Below, piece by piece: positions 1-7,078 of a DNA stretch of 16,360 nucleotides. Origin of the DNA: Clostridium sp. (lineage in GTDB: Bacteria; Bacillota; Clostridia; Clostridiales; Clostridiaceae); assembly GCA_012511315.1 (NCBI GenBank), contig JAAZGI010000017.1, forward strand, positions 1 to 16,360, written 5' to 3'. Made by a program: the position numbers and the translations under genes. Every line of letters starts with the position of its first letter. Positions within the stretch are counted from its first letter, which is position 1. The notes beneath the pieces were generated by a model that did not search any database, was not told where the DNA came from, and saw only the letters and a program-made list of their open reading frames with translations.

Positions 1-43
1 CTGCTACTAAATATAAAATAAAATCATGGACTGGAGAAAAATA

Positions 44-892
44 ATGGAAAAAATTGGAATAATCACAGACAGCGCTGCTGATTTAAGACCGGAGCAAATA
101 AATTCAGATATTGTTAAAGTTTTGCCCTTAACAATATCTTTTTCCGATGGCGAATTTAAAGATGGCGTCACCATTTCTGCTGAGGAAACCTATCAACGCA
201 TGGAAACAGAGTATCCCAAGACAAGCCTTCCCGAGGGAAGCGATATGGACAATGCCTTAAAATACTTTAAAGAGAATGGCTTTACTCACATTATTGCTGT
301 CTTTATCTCCTCTGGCCTATCTGGTACCTATAATGCCTTTATGAATATTGCTGCAGACTATAAAGAGCATATGACCATTGAAGTGATTGACTCTAAAACC
401 CTCTCAAGAGGAGAAGGTATTATGGTCCAACTTGCTCAGAAGATGGTAGAAGAAGGAGCACCTTTTAAAGACATCCATCAGGCTGTTGCTAAAAAGCGTG
501 AACAGGTTGAAGTCTACTTTGTATTAGATACCTTGGAGTATCTCATTAAAGGAGGCCGGATTGGTCGTGTCTCTGGAACCATTGGTCAACTCCTAAACAT
601 CAAACCCATTATCCACGTCAATCAAGAAGGAATCTACCACTCCGTTGAAAAGGCTCGCGGCAAAAAACAGTCTATTTCAAAAATGATGGGAATCCTTGAG
701 AAAACCTATTTGGCCAAAGGTCCATGCAATGTATATATTATGCACGGAGGTAGTCCCGCTGAAGGAGCTGAAGTTTTAGCTCAAGTCCAAAAACTTACTC
801 AAGTTAAAGACTCCTATACCGATCAAATCACCCCATCTTTAAGCGTTCATACCGGAAAGGGCCTGATTGGTTTTATCATTGAGGCACTATAA
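44..892 (+). CDS. DegV family (FakB-like) fatty-acid-binding protein
   Basis: DegV/FakB proteins bind a long-chain fatty acid; in several Firmicutes they present it to the FakA kinase for phosphorylation and phospholipid synthesis. Visible landmarks, numbered from the ATG at 44, are the N-terminal IGIITDSAADL (4-14), KTSLP (59-63), the lipid-site loop SSGLSGTYNA (89-98), DSKTLSRGEG (116-125), KGGRIGR (169-175) and the C-terminal HTGKGLIGF (269-277). The 282 residues match the usual family length. I chose the ATG at 44 because GGAG at 33-36 is seven bases upstream; the in-frame ATG at 26 has no ribosome binding site. The stop overlaps the ATG of the PadR gene by one base (TAATG), so the two are probably co-translated. 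No fakA-like kinase gene is in the window. The family call is firm; the actual ligand is not known. Confidence 0.93.
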   Translation: MEKIGIITDSAADLRPEQINSDIVKVLPLTISFSDGEFKDGVTISAEETYQRMETEYPKTSLPEGSDMDNALKYFKENGFTHIIAVFISSGLSGTYNAFMNIAADYKEHMTIEVIDSKTLSRGEGIMVQLAQKMVEEGAPFKDIHQAVAKKREQVEVYFVLDTLEYLIKGGRIGRVSGTIGQLLNIKPIIHVNQEGIYHSVEKARGKKQSISKMMGILEKTYLAKGPCNVYIMHGGSPAEGAEVLAQVQKLTQVKDSYTDQITPSLSVHTGKGLIGFIIEAL

Positions 893-1389
893 TGGATAAA
901 AACTATAAGGATATGGAACGAGAAATCCATGAGGAATACAAACGAAAACTGACGGAACTTAAAAAAGTAAAAGCTGAAAAAGCCGCTGTTGGTCAGGTTT
1001 TCACCAAAGGGATCCTACCCTTATATGTTTTCTATATCCTGACTTTAGGTCCCGCCAATGGCAACGATATTGCCAATCAAATCTCAGACCACACTGATGG
1101 GCACTGGACCCCCTCCACCGGTGGAATTTACCCCTTGCTAAAGAAAATGGAAAAGCAAGGTTATGCGATTGGCGTCATTTCCGAGGAAGGACGCCTTCAA
1201 AAGATATACACCCTAACGGAAGAAGGCTTTGCGGAGTACGAACGTAAAAAAGACCTTCTCTTCGATAAAATTCACGATGCCATTCAAGTGTTCCGTTCCG
1301 TCTCCAAAAAGATTTATGGATTTGATGATGGATTTCCTTTAAGTCGACAAGACAATAAAAACTCGGATAATGCCGACAAACAAATTTAG
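892..1389 (+). CDS. PadR family transcriptional regulator
   Basis: PadR regulators are winged-helix repressors that often control multidrug transporters or stress genes in response to small hydrophobic molecules. The winged helix spans about residues 38-125: GILPLYVFYILTLGPANG (40-57) is the first helix region, TPSTGGIYPLLKKMEKQG (73-90) is the recognition helix typical of PadR, and the wing ends at RLQKIYTLTEEG (101-112). A charged, probably helical N-terminal extension (1-35) and a polar C-terminal tail (145-165) flank it; the long dimerisation domain of PadR-s1 members is absent, so it resembles the short PadR-s2 type. It starts on the last base of the degV stop and is followed by a strong terminator, so the pair forms a compact operon. 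Its target is unknown; the upstream fatty-acid-binding partner makes a lipid-related signal conceivable, but that is inference. Confidence 0.92.
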   Translation: MDKNYKDMEREIHEEYKRKLTELKKVKAEKAAVGQVFTKGILPLYVFYILTLGPANGNDIANQISDHTDGHWTPSTGGIYPLLKKMEKQGYAIGVISEEGRLQKIYTLTEEGFAEYERKKDLLFDKIHDAIQVFRSVSKKIYGFDDGFPLSRQDNKNSDNADKQI

Positions 1390-1409
1390 TCATTAATACA
1401 GCAACTAAT

Positions 1410-1454
1410 AAAGAGAGATGAAAAGCAAAATTCGGCTTTTCATCTCTCTTTTTA
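1410..1454 (+). terminator. Intrinsic terminator of the degV-padR operon
   Basis: A perfect 16-bp stem (1411-1426 pairing with 1435-1450, extendable by A1410-T1451) closes an 8-base loop and runs into T residues. It begins about 20 bases after the padR stop. The facing Na/Pi gene ends at 1614 and has no clear hairpin of its own, so this stem could also stop transcription from that side, although its T-run on the minus strand is weak. Confidence 0.9.
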
Positions 1455-1613
1455 TGATTCGAAGGCTTCTAAACCTCTTGAGCCCTCACTTGTCCAGAAT
1501 TTATATTAAGAAAAATCCTGATTTAATGGTACCTTTGGTATTCTTTAATTGGTGTGAATTACAAAAACTGACTATAAGATTAGATTCAGCACATCTAGCC
1601 TTGATCTATTTTG

Positions 1614-3242
1614 TTAAGCAGGAATAATGGATTTTTCTTCAACATCTTCTACATCGGCCACGGTATCTGCAATATTCATAGCATGGTCACCAACTCGCTC
1701 CAAGTTGGAGAGTAGGTCCAAGAACAAAATACTAGCAATGGGCGAGACCTTACCTGCATTAAGACGACGAATATGGGTGTCACGGTACTCTTTGTGTAGG
1801 CTATTGATTTCACGTTCCAACTCGCTGACACTCTGGGCTTTTGCCACATCGTTAGTCCGGTAACTTTCTATGGCTGTATCCAATGCTAATATTGTGTAGT
1901 CGTAAATTTGAGCTAGCTCAGCTTTCCCTTTTTTGGAAATCTTCACATTTTTCTCAACTTTTTCTTCGACCAACTCAATAATATTTTCTGCATGGTCACC
2001 AATTCGTTCAATGTCATTGATAACGTGATAGGTGTCTCCAATTCGGACAAATTCTGCAATATCAAGATCACTGCTCGATAATTCGACCATAAACTCTGTC
2101 AAGATCTCTGTGAGAGCATTAATCCGTTGTTCTGTTTCGAGCACTTGATCGACTTTTGTCAAATCGTCATTAATGAATGATTCGACAGCTGTTTGCAAGT
2201 TACGTTTCGCAAGTTCTGCCATATTAACCGTTTCTATAATTACCTGTCCTTCTGCAATACTTGGCGTTTGCAAAAGACGTCTGTCGAGAATTTCAAAGGG
2301 CATAGCTTCTTCCGGTCCAACAATTAAAGCCGAGACACGAATAAGAACTCCAGCAAAGGGTAGAAGCAGCAGGGTATTAAGAATATTAAAAATTAAATGA
2401 ATAAATGAAATTTCCAGCATGACGCTGTTTGGTGAGATAGCTTTTACTATCTGAATGAGCAATGGACCAAAGGGTAAGAAAACGATGGCTCCAATTAAGT
2501 TAAAAAGTAAGTGAATAATTGCTGCTCGCTTCGCTGTTTTATTAGCGGTAATGGATGATAACAAAGCAGTGATACAGGTGCCAATATTAGCCCCCAAAAC
2601 AATCGGAAAGGCAGCTTCAATGCTAATACTCCCAGACCGTGTCAAGGCAATCAAAATTCCTGTAGTCGCAGAACTGGATTGAACGAGTAGAGTAATTCCT
2701 AAACCAACAACAATTCCAAGAAACCAGTTTCCACTAATATTTACAATGAGATCTTTAAAGACTTGTGATTCACGCAAAGGATACATGGCATCACCCATGG
2801 TATCCATTCCTAAAAGCAGAATTCCAAACCCTAGCAGAATCGTCGCAACATCACGTCGGCGTTTAACTTTTGTAAATAAAATCATGCTTGCGCCGATTGC
2901 TAGAAGAATCGGAACCAATAGCTCCACATTAAAAGAAACCAGAAACGCCGTTACCGTTGTTCCTATATTGGCTCCCATAATAATACCCGTGGCTTGAACC
3001 AGAGTCATAATACCTGAGTTAACAAAGCCAATAACCATAACTGTGGTGGCTGAGCTAGATTGGACTAAGGCTGTAACCACAGCTCCGACAACAACTGCAC
3101 TAAAAGGATTACTCGTTACTTTCTCTAAAATAAATTTTAATTTATTGCCCGCAACACTCTCTAGGCCATCGCTCAACATCTTCATGCCAAAGAGAAAAAG
3201 ACCTAATCCCCCAAGCAACCAAATAATCATATTTATATCCAA
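1614..3242 (-). CDS. Na/Pi cotransporter family protein with C-terminal PhoU-like domain
   Basis: This integral membrane protein belongs to the NptA/PNaS family, which couples phosphate transport to sodium. Two inverted family repeats are visible: QSSSATT at 61-67 with GANIGTT at 90-96, and QSSSATT at 188-194 with GANIGTC at 218-224. Hydrophobic segments fill residues 5-305. From about 330 to 530 comes a helical PhoU-like domain carrying the paired signatures ERIGDHAENI (412-421) and ERVGDHAMNI (515-524), thought to bind metal and regulate transport. I chose a TTG start at 3242 because GGAGG lies nine bases upstream; the in-frame ATG at 3260 would put that GGAGG inside the coding region, and an ATG four codons further in (LDINM) is a less likely alternative. 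The product is 542 residues, normal for the fused family. Actual phosphate transport is inferred, since some members of this family have other or unknown substrates. Confidence 0.92.
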   Translation of the reverse strand: MDINMIIWLLGGLGLFLFGMKMLSDGLESVAGNKLKFILEKVTSNPFSAVVVGAVVTALVQSSSATTVMVIGFVNSGIMTLVQATGIIMGANIGTTVTAFLVSFNVELLVPILLAIGASMILFTKVKRRRDVATILLGFGILLLGMDTMGDAMYPLRESQVFKDLIVNISGNWFLGIVVGLGITLLVQSSSATTGILIALTRSGSISIEAAFPIVLGANIGTCITALLSSITANKTAKRAAIIHLLFNLIGAIVFLPFGPLLIQIVKAISPNSVMLEISFIHLIFNILNTLLLLPFAGVLIRVSALIVGPEEAMPFEILDRRLLQTPSIAEGQVIIETVNMAELAKRNLQTAVESFINDDLTKVDQVLETEQRINALTEILTEFMVELSSSDLDIAEFVRIGDTYHVINDIERIGDHAENIIELVEEKVEKNVKISKKGKAELAQIYDYTILALDTAIESYRTNDVAKAQSVSELEREINSLHKEYRDTHIRRLNAGKVSPIASILFLDLLSNLERVGDHAMNIADTVADVEDVEEKSIIPA

Positions 3243-3277
3243 TACATTATTCCTCCACAAATGTTTTTCCCTTTTAC

Positions 3278-3305
3278 ATCATACAAAAAATTGACCACTT
3301 ATTAA
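3278..3305 (-). promoter_or_regulatory. Candidate promoter of the Na/Pi transporter gene
   Basis: On the minus strand a -10 of TATGAT (3278-3283) lies 16 bases after a weak -35 TTAATA (3300-3305). The predicted start site is some 30 bases upstream of the TTG start codon. The -10 is good and the -35 poor, which would fit an activated promoter. Confidence 0.35.
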
Positions 3306-3337
3306 CTGTTCTGATCTAAACTTAACACGGATTTAAC
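3301..3337 (-). promoter_or_regulatory. GTTAA repeats upstream of the Na/Pi gene (possible Pho-box-like site)
   Basis: Minus-strand hexamers GTTAAA (3332-3337) and GTTAAG (3321-3326) are exactly 11 bases apart, and a third, GTTAAT (3301-3306), overlaps the candidate -35. PhoP boxes in Firmicutes are direct repeats of TTAACA-like hexamers with an 11-base period, and the downstream gene is a phosphate transporter homologue. The 11-base phase is not kept to the third copy, so this is only suggestive. Confidence 0.25.
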
Positions 3338-3379
3338 GTGGTTTGGCGCCCCTTTTTACAGTCCACTCACCTAATTAAA

Positions 3380-3414
3380 AATGAAAACGATCACTCCACA
3401 AATGAAAACGATCA
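3380..3414. repeat. Tandem 14-bp cre-like direct repeat
   Basis: The sequence AATGAAAACGATCA occurs at 3380-3393 and again at 3401-3414, a 21-base period, or two helical turns. The first copy with the following bases reads TGAAAACGATCACT, which fits 13 of 14 positions of the catabolite-response consensus TGWNANCGNTNWCA; the second fits 12. It lies between the mrp terminator and the Na/Pi promoter region, in the gap at 3243-3556 that holds no gene. An 11-base stretch CTCCACAAATG occurs both between the copies (3394-3404) and over the Na/Pi ribosome binding site (3253-3263). Confidence 0.6.
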
Positions 3415-3416
3415 TC

Positions 3417-3453
3417 AAAAAAGGGTCCGGCTCCTCGTGGAGACCGGACCTTT
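3417..3453 (-). terminator. Intrinsic terminator downstream of mrp
   Basis: On the minus strand the GC-rich stem formed by 3444-3450 and 3424-3430 is extended inward by GGAG/CTCC (3439-3442 with 3431-3434, one bulged base at 3443) around a four-base loop, then runs into six T residues (AAAAAA at 3417-3422 on the plus strand). It lies about 100 bases after the mrp stop. Confidence 0.85.
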
Positions 3454-3556
3454 ATCGTAAAGATTATATCTTGAGTTAAAAGATTTCTTGACACTTAATA
3501 GGCATTCTTTTAACTTTTTTTGATTTTTTTGGGCCCATCTCCATGTCTTAGCAGGA

Positions 3557-4456
3557 TTATAAACCTGCCATAGGGATGGTTTTTTTCTTACTAGCTTTGT
3601 TTCGTGCATAGATCTCTTTTTCATCATCGCGGAATACGTCCATGAGAACATCATACGCTGAGTTTTCAGCCGCATATTGTTCTGCCTGCCCATTCTCTAA
3701 ATGTTTGCTGAAATCTGGATCTAGTGGCAATTCACAAAGAAGGTCTAGTTCCATGTCCTTTGCCACTTCTTCCGAAGAGTTTTGGCTAAAAATGTAGTGT
3801 TTTTTTGAACATTCATCACATTTGAAATAAGCCATGTTTTGAATAACACCCTTTATCGGAATTCCCTGGGTATTAATCATGTTAACAATCTTATTTACAA
3901 TCATAGTTACCATGTTCTGGGGTGTGGATACCACCACAAAATAATCCACGGGGAATTGGGTCATTATGGAAATTGCAACATCACCAGTTCCAGGTGGCAT
4001 ATCAATTAACAGATAATCTAAGTCTCCCCAATGGGTTTCCTCAAAGAGTTGGTTCAAAGCATTGGATAGAATCGGTCCACGCCACATAACTGGTTGTTCT
4101 TCTTCAATGAGAAAGTTCATGGACTGAAGCTTAATGCCACGGCGGGATATCATGGGTGCCATCATCATCACTTCAGGGTCATCTGAAGGAATGTAGCCTG
4201 AGCGTTGCTTTTCAGCGCCAAAGAAACGAGGAATGGAAGGCCCTGTGATATCAGCATCGAGAACGCCCACAGAGTGACCAAGTTTTTCTAGTGCCACTGC
4301 TAAAAGACCAGTTACGCTGGACTTACCCACGCCACCTTTTCCAGAAATAACACCCACTACATGTTTAATCTTTCCATATTTTGGTTTGATTAATTCACAT
4401 GGTTTATCTTTTAGGCAATTGGGTTTCATTGCGCAAGTATTACAAATTGTAGCCAT
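3557..4456 (-). CDS. mrp: Mrp/Nbp35 family Fe-S cluster carrier ATPase
   Basis: Mrp/ApbC/Nbp35 proteins are cytosolic SIMIBI-class P-loop ATPases that assemble and hand over [4Fe-4S] clusters. The deviant Walker A GKGGVGKSS is at 39-47, DADITGPSIPRF at 67-78, and Walker B with DMPPGTGD at 152-159. The C-terminal CxxC that binds the bridging cluster in the dimer is C213-x2-C216. Residues 1-20 add four cysteines (C5, C8, C14, C20); C5-x2-C8-x5-C14 has the spacing of the N-terminal ferredoxin-like site of eukaryotic Nbp35. There is no N-terminal DUF59 domain. AAGGAG nine bases before the ATG supports this start, and the 299 residues are normal. The gene sits alone between its own candidate promoter and a strong terminator. 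The C-terminal tail is Lys-rich (280-292). The role is inferred from family and motifs. Confidence 0.92.
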   Translation of the reverse strand: MATICNTCAMKPNCLKDKPCELIKPKYGKIKHVVGVISGKGGVGKSSVTGLLAVALEKLGHSVGVLDADITGPSIPRFFGAEKQRSGYIPSDDPEVMMMAPMISRRGIKLQSMNFLIEEEQPVMWRGPILSNALNQLFEETHWGDLDYLLIDMPPGTGDVAISIMTQFPVDYFVVVSTPQNMVTMIVNKIVNMINTQGIPIKGVIQNMAYFKCDECSKKHYIFSQNSSEEVAKDMELDLLCELPLDPDFSKHLENGQAEQYAAENSAYDVLMDVFRDDEKEIYARNKASKKKTIPMAGL

Positions 4457-4496
4457 ATTAAAAATCTCCTTGATTTATCTATTTTTTATTTATTTC

Positions 4497-4512
4497 ATCG
4501 ATAAAAATCGAT
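4497..4512. repeat. ATCGAT-AAAA-ATCGAT palindromic repeat in the mrp leader
   Basis: Two copies of the self-complementary hexamer ATCGAT are separated by AAAA, about 40 bases upstream of the mrp start and downstream of its candidate promoter. It could form a small hairpin in the leader RNA or be a protein-binding site. No function can be assigned. Confidence 0.4.
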
Positions 4513-4548
4513 AAGTGAAAAAACCCAAGCGTTTTTGTTCACCTCTTT

Positions 4549-4577
4549 ACTATAACACTCTAAGCTTTTAGAGTTAA
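4549..4577 (-). promoter_or_regulatory. Candidate mrp promoter
   Basis: On the minus strand, TTAACT (4572-4577) and TATAGT (4549-4554) are separated by exactly 17 bases, giving a leader of about 85 bases before mrp. The promoter overlaps the 7-bp hairpin ACTCTAA-loop-TTAGAGT (4557-4574) that directly follows the lipoprotein gene. That hairpin lacks a T-run, so some read-through into mrp is possible. Confidence 0.45.
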
Positions 4578-4579
4578 GT

Positions 4580-5380
4580 TTAAAAACCTTCTGGTAGTTC
4601 ATCGGATACCTGAGTCTTCCACTGGTCGTCTACATATTCAGAAAGAATATAATAGCGACTATTTCTTTTCTTCTGATTATCTCGTAATTCTACGACGCCC
4701 TTAAACAAGCTGGTCTTATACCCCTGCGTGTTTATATTCATGACCAAATCTTGTTCCCGATCCGTATATACAGGGTGAACACCCATCTTATTAAGCTCAA
4801 GGTTAAAATCCAAAATTTCATGGGACATTTGGAACTTCAACATCTCTTTGTCTTCGTTAATCATTACGCCAATACTTTTATCGGCAAAATCTTCCTGCAC
4901 CCGTTCCACGGCCTGGAGGATGGACCCATAGTAACCGCTAAAAAAATCTTGTGGTTTACGCAAGGCAAAAACATTCTTGATTAAACTGTTATCAATACGG
5001 TTTAACACAACATATATTTTATCATCGTTGTAGAAATTACCTCCACTCTCCTGGCTCCCAATTCCAGTCGTGTAATAATATTTCAATACTTCGTTTTCAT
5101 AGGTGGTGAATTCAAAAATATAGTCTGGTTCAAGTCCACTAACCTCATCCACCGGCAAGGCAGCGGACAAGGATTCATAGAGCTCATCGATGGTATCAAT
5201 ATCAGTGACTACAAAGCGAAAGCCAATATCCCGGGTACTTTGAATCACAACCTTTGCCAAGTTTTCCGGCTTGACCCACTCAAAGTCTTCATTTTGATAG
5301 GTTAGTTTTAGCAGCGACTGGCAACCTGTCATACTAATGATAATCAATAACAGAAAGGTTTTAGTCAATCTTTTCATCAT
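4580..5380 (-). CDS. Lipoprotein of unknown function
   Basis: I do not recognise a family. The N-terminus is a clear lipoprotein signal: basic MMKRLTK, a hydrophobic run (9-16), then SMTGC with the lipidated cysteine at C20, so the protein should be anchored on the outer face of the membrane. The remaining 246 residues are soluble, rich in acidic and aromatic residues, and have no visible repeat, transmembrane helix or catalytic motif. The start lies inside the end of rsmA (20-base overlap); AAGGA eight bases before the first ATG falls within rsmA, which points to translational coupling. A second ATG follows immediately at 5377. Downstream come only a weak hairpin and the mrp promoter. Link to rRNA methylation is doubtful; it may simply be carried as the last gene of the rnmV-rsmA operon. 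Confidence 0.85.
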   Translation of the reverse strand: MMKRLTKTFLLLIIISMTGCQSLLKLTYQNEDFEWVKPENLAKVVIQSTRDIGFRFVVTDIDTIDELYESLSAALPVDEVSGLEPDYIFEFTTYENEVLKYYYTTGIGSQESGGNFYNDDKIYVVLNRIDNSLIKNVFALRKPQDFFSGYYGSILQAVERVQEDFADKSIGVMINEDKEMLKFQMSHEILDFNLELNKMGVHPVYTDREQDLVMNINTQGYKTSLFKGVVELRDNQKKRNSRYYILSEYVDDQWKTQVSDELPEGF

Positions 5381-6212
5381 TTAAACGTTCCTTTATCTGA
5401 TCACTCAGTTCTGAGAATTCTTCAATGCTCAGGGTCTCGCCGCGGCGACCTGGATCAATGCCGGCTGCTTGGAAAGCATCAGCGACAATGGCAGGATCAA
5501 GTCCCAACGGCTTCAAATTATTATGTAAGGTTTTCCGACGCATCGCAAAGCTTTGACGAACCACTTGGAAGAAGAGTTCAATATCCTTGGGTTCCACTCG
5601 TGGACGCTCTAGACGATCTAGACGGATTACGATGGAATCAACTTTGGGCTTAGGCACAAAGGAGTCAGGCTTAACCAGTCGAAGAATTTCTGTGTCTGCA
5701 TAATAAGCAACTTGTACAGACAGCGCCCCATACTCTTTGCTTCCAGGACCCGAATCCATCCGCTGGGCTACTTCCTTTTGGATCATAACGGTAATGCTCT
5801 CCCAAGGGAAGTCATCTTCTAAAAGCCCCATTAAAATGGGTGTTGTTACGTAATAGGGCAAATTGGCCACCACTTTAACGCGGTGATCTCCTGCCACGGC
5901 TTTCAAGTCTGTCTTAAGGACATCCCCTTGGATCAGTTCAAAATTATCGTAATCTTTTAGTTCTTCCTCCAAAATAGGAATGAGTTTTTTATCAATCTCC
6001 ACTGCCGTGACTTTACCCGCCGCCTCTAAAAGCGCCCGGGTTAAGCTTCCCACTCCAGGCCCGATCTCTATCACATGGTCTTCTTTTGTGATCTTTGAGC
6101 CATTAATAATATCTTGAACCACCGTGGGGTCAATCAAAAAGTTTTGCCCCAGCGATTTCGTAAATTTAAATCCATATTTGCGGACTAATTCTTTTGTATT
6201 TAAAAATTCCAT
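5361..6212 (-). CDS. rsmA: 16S rRNA (A1518/A1519-N6,N6)-dimethyltransferase RsmA (KsgA)
   Basis: RsmA uses SAM to dimethylate two adjacent adenosines in the 3'-terminal hairpin of 16S rRNA, a late step and checkpoint in 30S subunit assembly. The N-terminal SLGQNFLID (20-28), SAM motif [11 protein letters not shown] (49-58), the acidic ribose-binding EID (72-74), GDVLK (96-100) and the catalytic NLPYY (117-121) are all intact. [11 protein letters not shown] and [10 protein letters not shown] further on are also family-typical. The length of 283 residues is usual. GGGGAG six bases upstream of the ATG supports the start. It follows rnmV after a 59-base gap without a terminator, the arrangement known from Bacillus, and its 3' end contains the start of the lipoprotein gene. 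Confidence 0.97.
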   Translation of the reverse strand: MEFLNTKELVRKYGFKFTKSLGQNFLIDPTVVQDIINGSKITKEDHVIEIGPGVGSLTRALLEAAGKVTAVEIDKKLIPILEEELKDYDNFELIQGDVLKTDLKAVAGDHRVKVVANLPYYVTTPILMGLLEDDFPWESITVMIQKEVAQRMDSGPGSKEYGALSVQVAYYADTEILRLVKPDSFVPKPKVDSIVIRLDRLERPRVEPKDIELFFQVVRQSFAMRRKTLHNNLKPLGLDPAIVADAFQAAGIDPGRRGETLSIEEFSELSDQIKERLNDEKID

Positions 6213-6230
6213 ATTCTTCTCCCCTTGGGT

Positions 6231-6265
6231 CTCTAGGTGCTCTAGTTGTATTGGTTACTCTAGGT
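6231..6265. repeat. Three CTCTAG copies between rnmV and rsmA
   Basis: CTCTAG occurs at 6231-6236, 6240-6245 and 6258-6263 (the outer two are CTCTAGGT), at spacings of 9 and 18 bases, in the short gap just upstream of the rsmA ribosome binding site. This may be chance or a decayed tandem repeat. Confidence 0.35.
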
Positions 6266-6271
6266 AGTTTC

Positions 6272-6805
6272 TTAATTTAGTTTTTGGGCTGCACCTTCAA
6301 AATCGTCTCGGCTAATTCCATAGTTATTAAGTCGAGACAACAAAGTTCGCGCAGAGCCGTAACCAATTCCAAGATGTTTTCCAAGTTCTTGGCGACGCTC
6401 TTTAGAATCAACCGCCCCCATTAAGCCATGGGCCAATAAATCTTTTGTTGTAAACTCATGACGCGCTTCACAACTTGAGGCATGAGCACTGGCCAAAGCC
6501 CGTCTAATTGCTTCAGGGCTAGCATTTTCAACACCAATATTTCCCTTTCGCATACCTTCTTTGCGCATGATATAGGCATGACGAACTCCTGGACAGATTG
6601 CTTCAATACGCTTTCGAATGGTTTCACCCGCATGGTCAGGATCCGTCAATACAATCACACCTCGTTGGGCGCCAGCCGTTTGAATCCGATGAATGGAATC
6701 TGCGTTCATGCCAAAGCCATGGACTGCGATAACCTCTGCATCGACTGCTTGTTTTACAGCTGTAACATCGTCACGGCCTTCTACTACTATAATTTCTTTT
6801 ATCAT
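6272..6805 (-). CDS. rnmV: Ribonuclease M5 (5S rRNA maturation)
   Basis: RNase M5 is the Toprim-fold nuclease that trims precursor 5S rRNA in low-GC Gram-positives, acting on the rRNA bound by ribosomal protein L18. Numbered from the ATG at 6805, the Toprim glutamate is in VVEGRDD (7-13, E9) and the second acidic motif is DPDHAGE (55-61). HGFGM (29-33) and the C-terminal KRRQELGKHLGIGYGSA-like region (136-152) are also family-typical. I prefer the start at 6805: AAGGGA is eight bases upstream, whereas the in-frame ATG at 6838 has no ribosome binding site and falls within a TATAAT sequence. This gives 177 residues, close to the usual length. It heads the rnmV-rsmA-lipoprotein operon. Confidence 0.95.
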   Translation of the reverse strand: MIKEIIVVEGRDDVTAVKQAVDAEVIAVHGFGMNADSIHRIQTAGAQRGVIVLTDPDHAGETIRKRIEAICPGVRHAYIMRKEGMRKGNIGVENASPEAIRRALASAHASSCEARHEFTTKDLLAHGLMGAVDSKERRQELGKHLGIGYGSARTLLSRLNNYGISRDDFEGAAQKLN

Positions 6806-6836
6806 TATCTGTTTCCCTTTATTTTCTCTACTCTCC

Positions 6837-6864
6837 ATTATAACTTAATTCTAATTCCTATACA
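6837..6864 (-). promoter_or_regulatory. Candidate promoter of rnmV operon
   Basis: A perfect TATAAT (6837-6842, minus strand) is 16 bases after a weak TGTATA -35 (6859-6864). Transcription would start near 6830, after the upstream in-frame ATG and before the ribosome binding site at 6805, which supports the shorter start of rnmV. Confidence 0.4.
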
Positions 6865-7000
6865 CCCTTAGACAAAACAGTTTTCTCCTTAGTTTACGAC
6901 TCCCGTCATTAAAGCCTTGTTTTTCTGTTTTAAAGTCTATTTGGTGTTCGTTTTAAGAAGTGTTAACTAAAATATCATTCCTTTTTTAGCGTTTCGTGGG

Positions 7001-7050
7001 CAAAAAACATAGATATCGGGCAAGCTTTGCCCGATATCTATGTTTTTTTG
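7001..7050 (-). terminator. Terminator downstream of the yabE-like gene
   Basis: A perfect 22-bp inverted repeat (7002-7023 with 7027-7048) around a three-base loop has A/T tracts at both ends, so the hairpin ends in a T-run whichever way it is read. It follows the yabE-like stop by about 30 bases and separates that gene from rnmV. The region 6865-7000 beyond it holds nothing I could identify. Confidence 0.93.
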
Positions 7051-7078
7051 TTATTGTATCACTTTAATGTAACCAATT

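Noticed and set aside
1418..1627. Small 69-residue plus-strand ORF after padR
   Set aside because: Its ATG is inside the terminator stem, it has no ribosome binding site, and the composition looks like translated AT-rich spacer.
3415..3693. 92-residue minus-strand ORF over the mrp 3' end and terminator
   Set aside because: It overlaps mrp in another frame and runs through the terminator hairpin; no family features.
4557..4574. Hairpin as a terminator after the lipoprotein gene
   Set aside because: Only 7 bp and AT-rich, with no T-run; listed only as part of the mrp promoter context.
6482..6871. 129-residue plus-strand ORF
   Set aside because: It is antisense to rnmV, which has clear Toprim motifs; the translation shows no domain.
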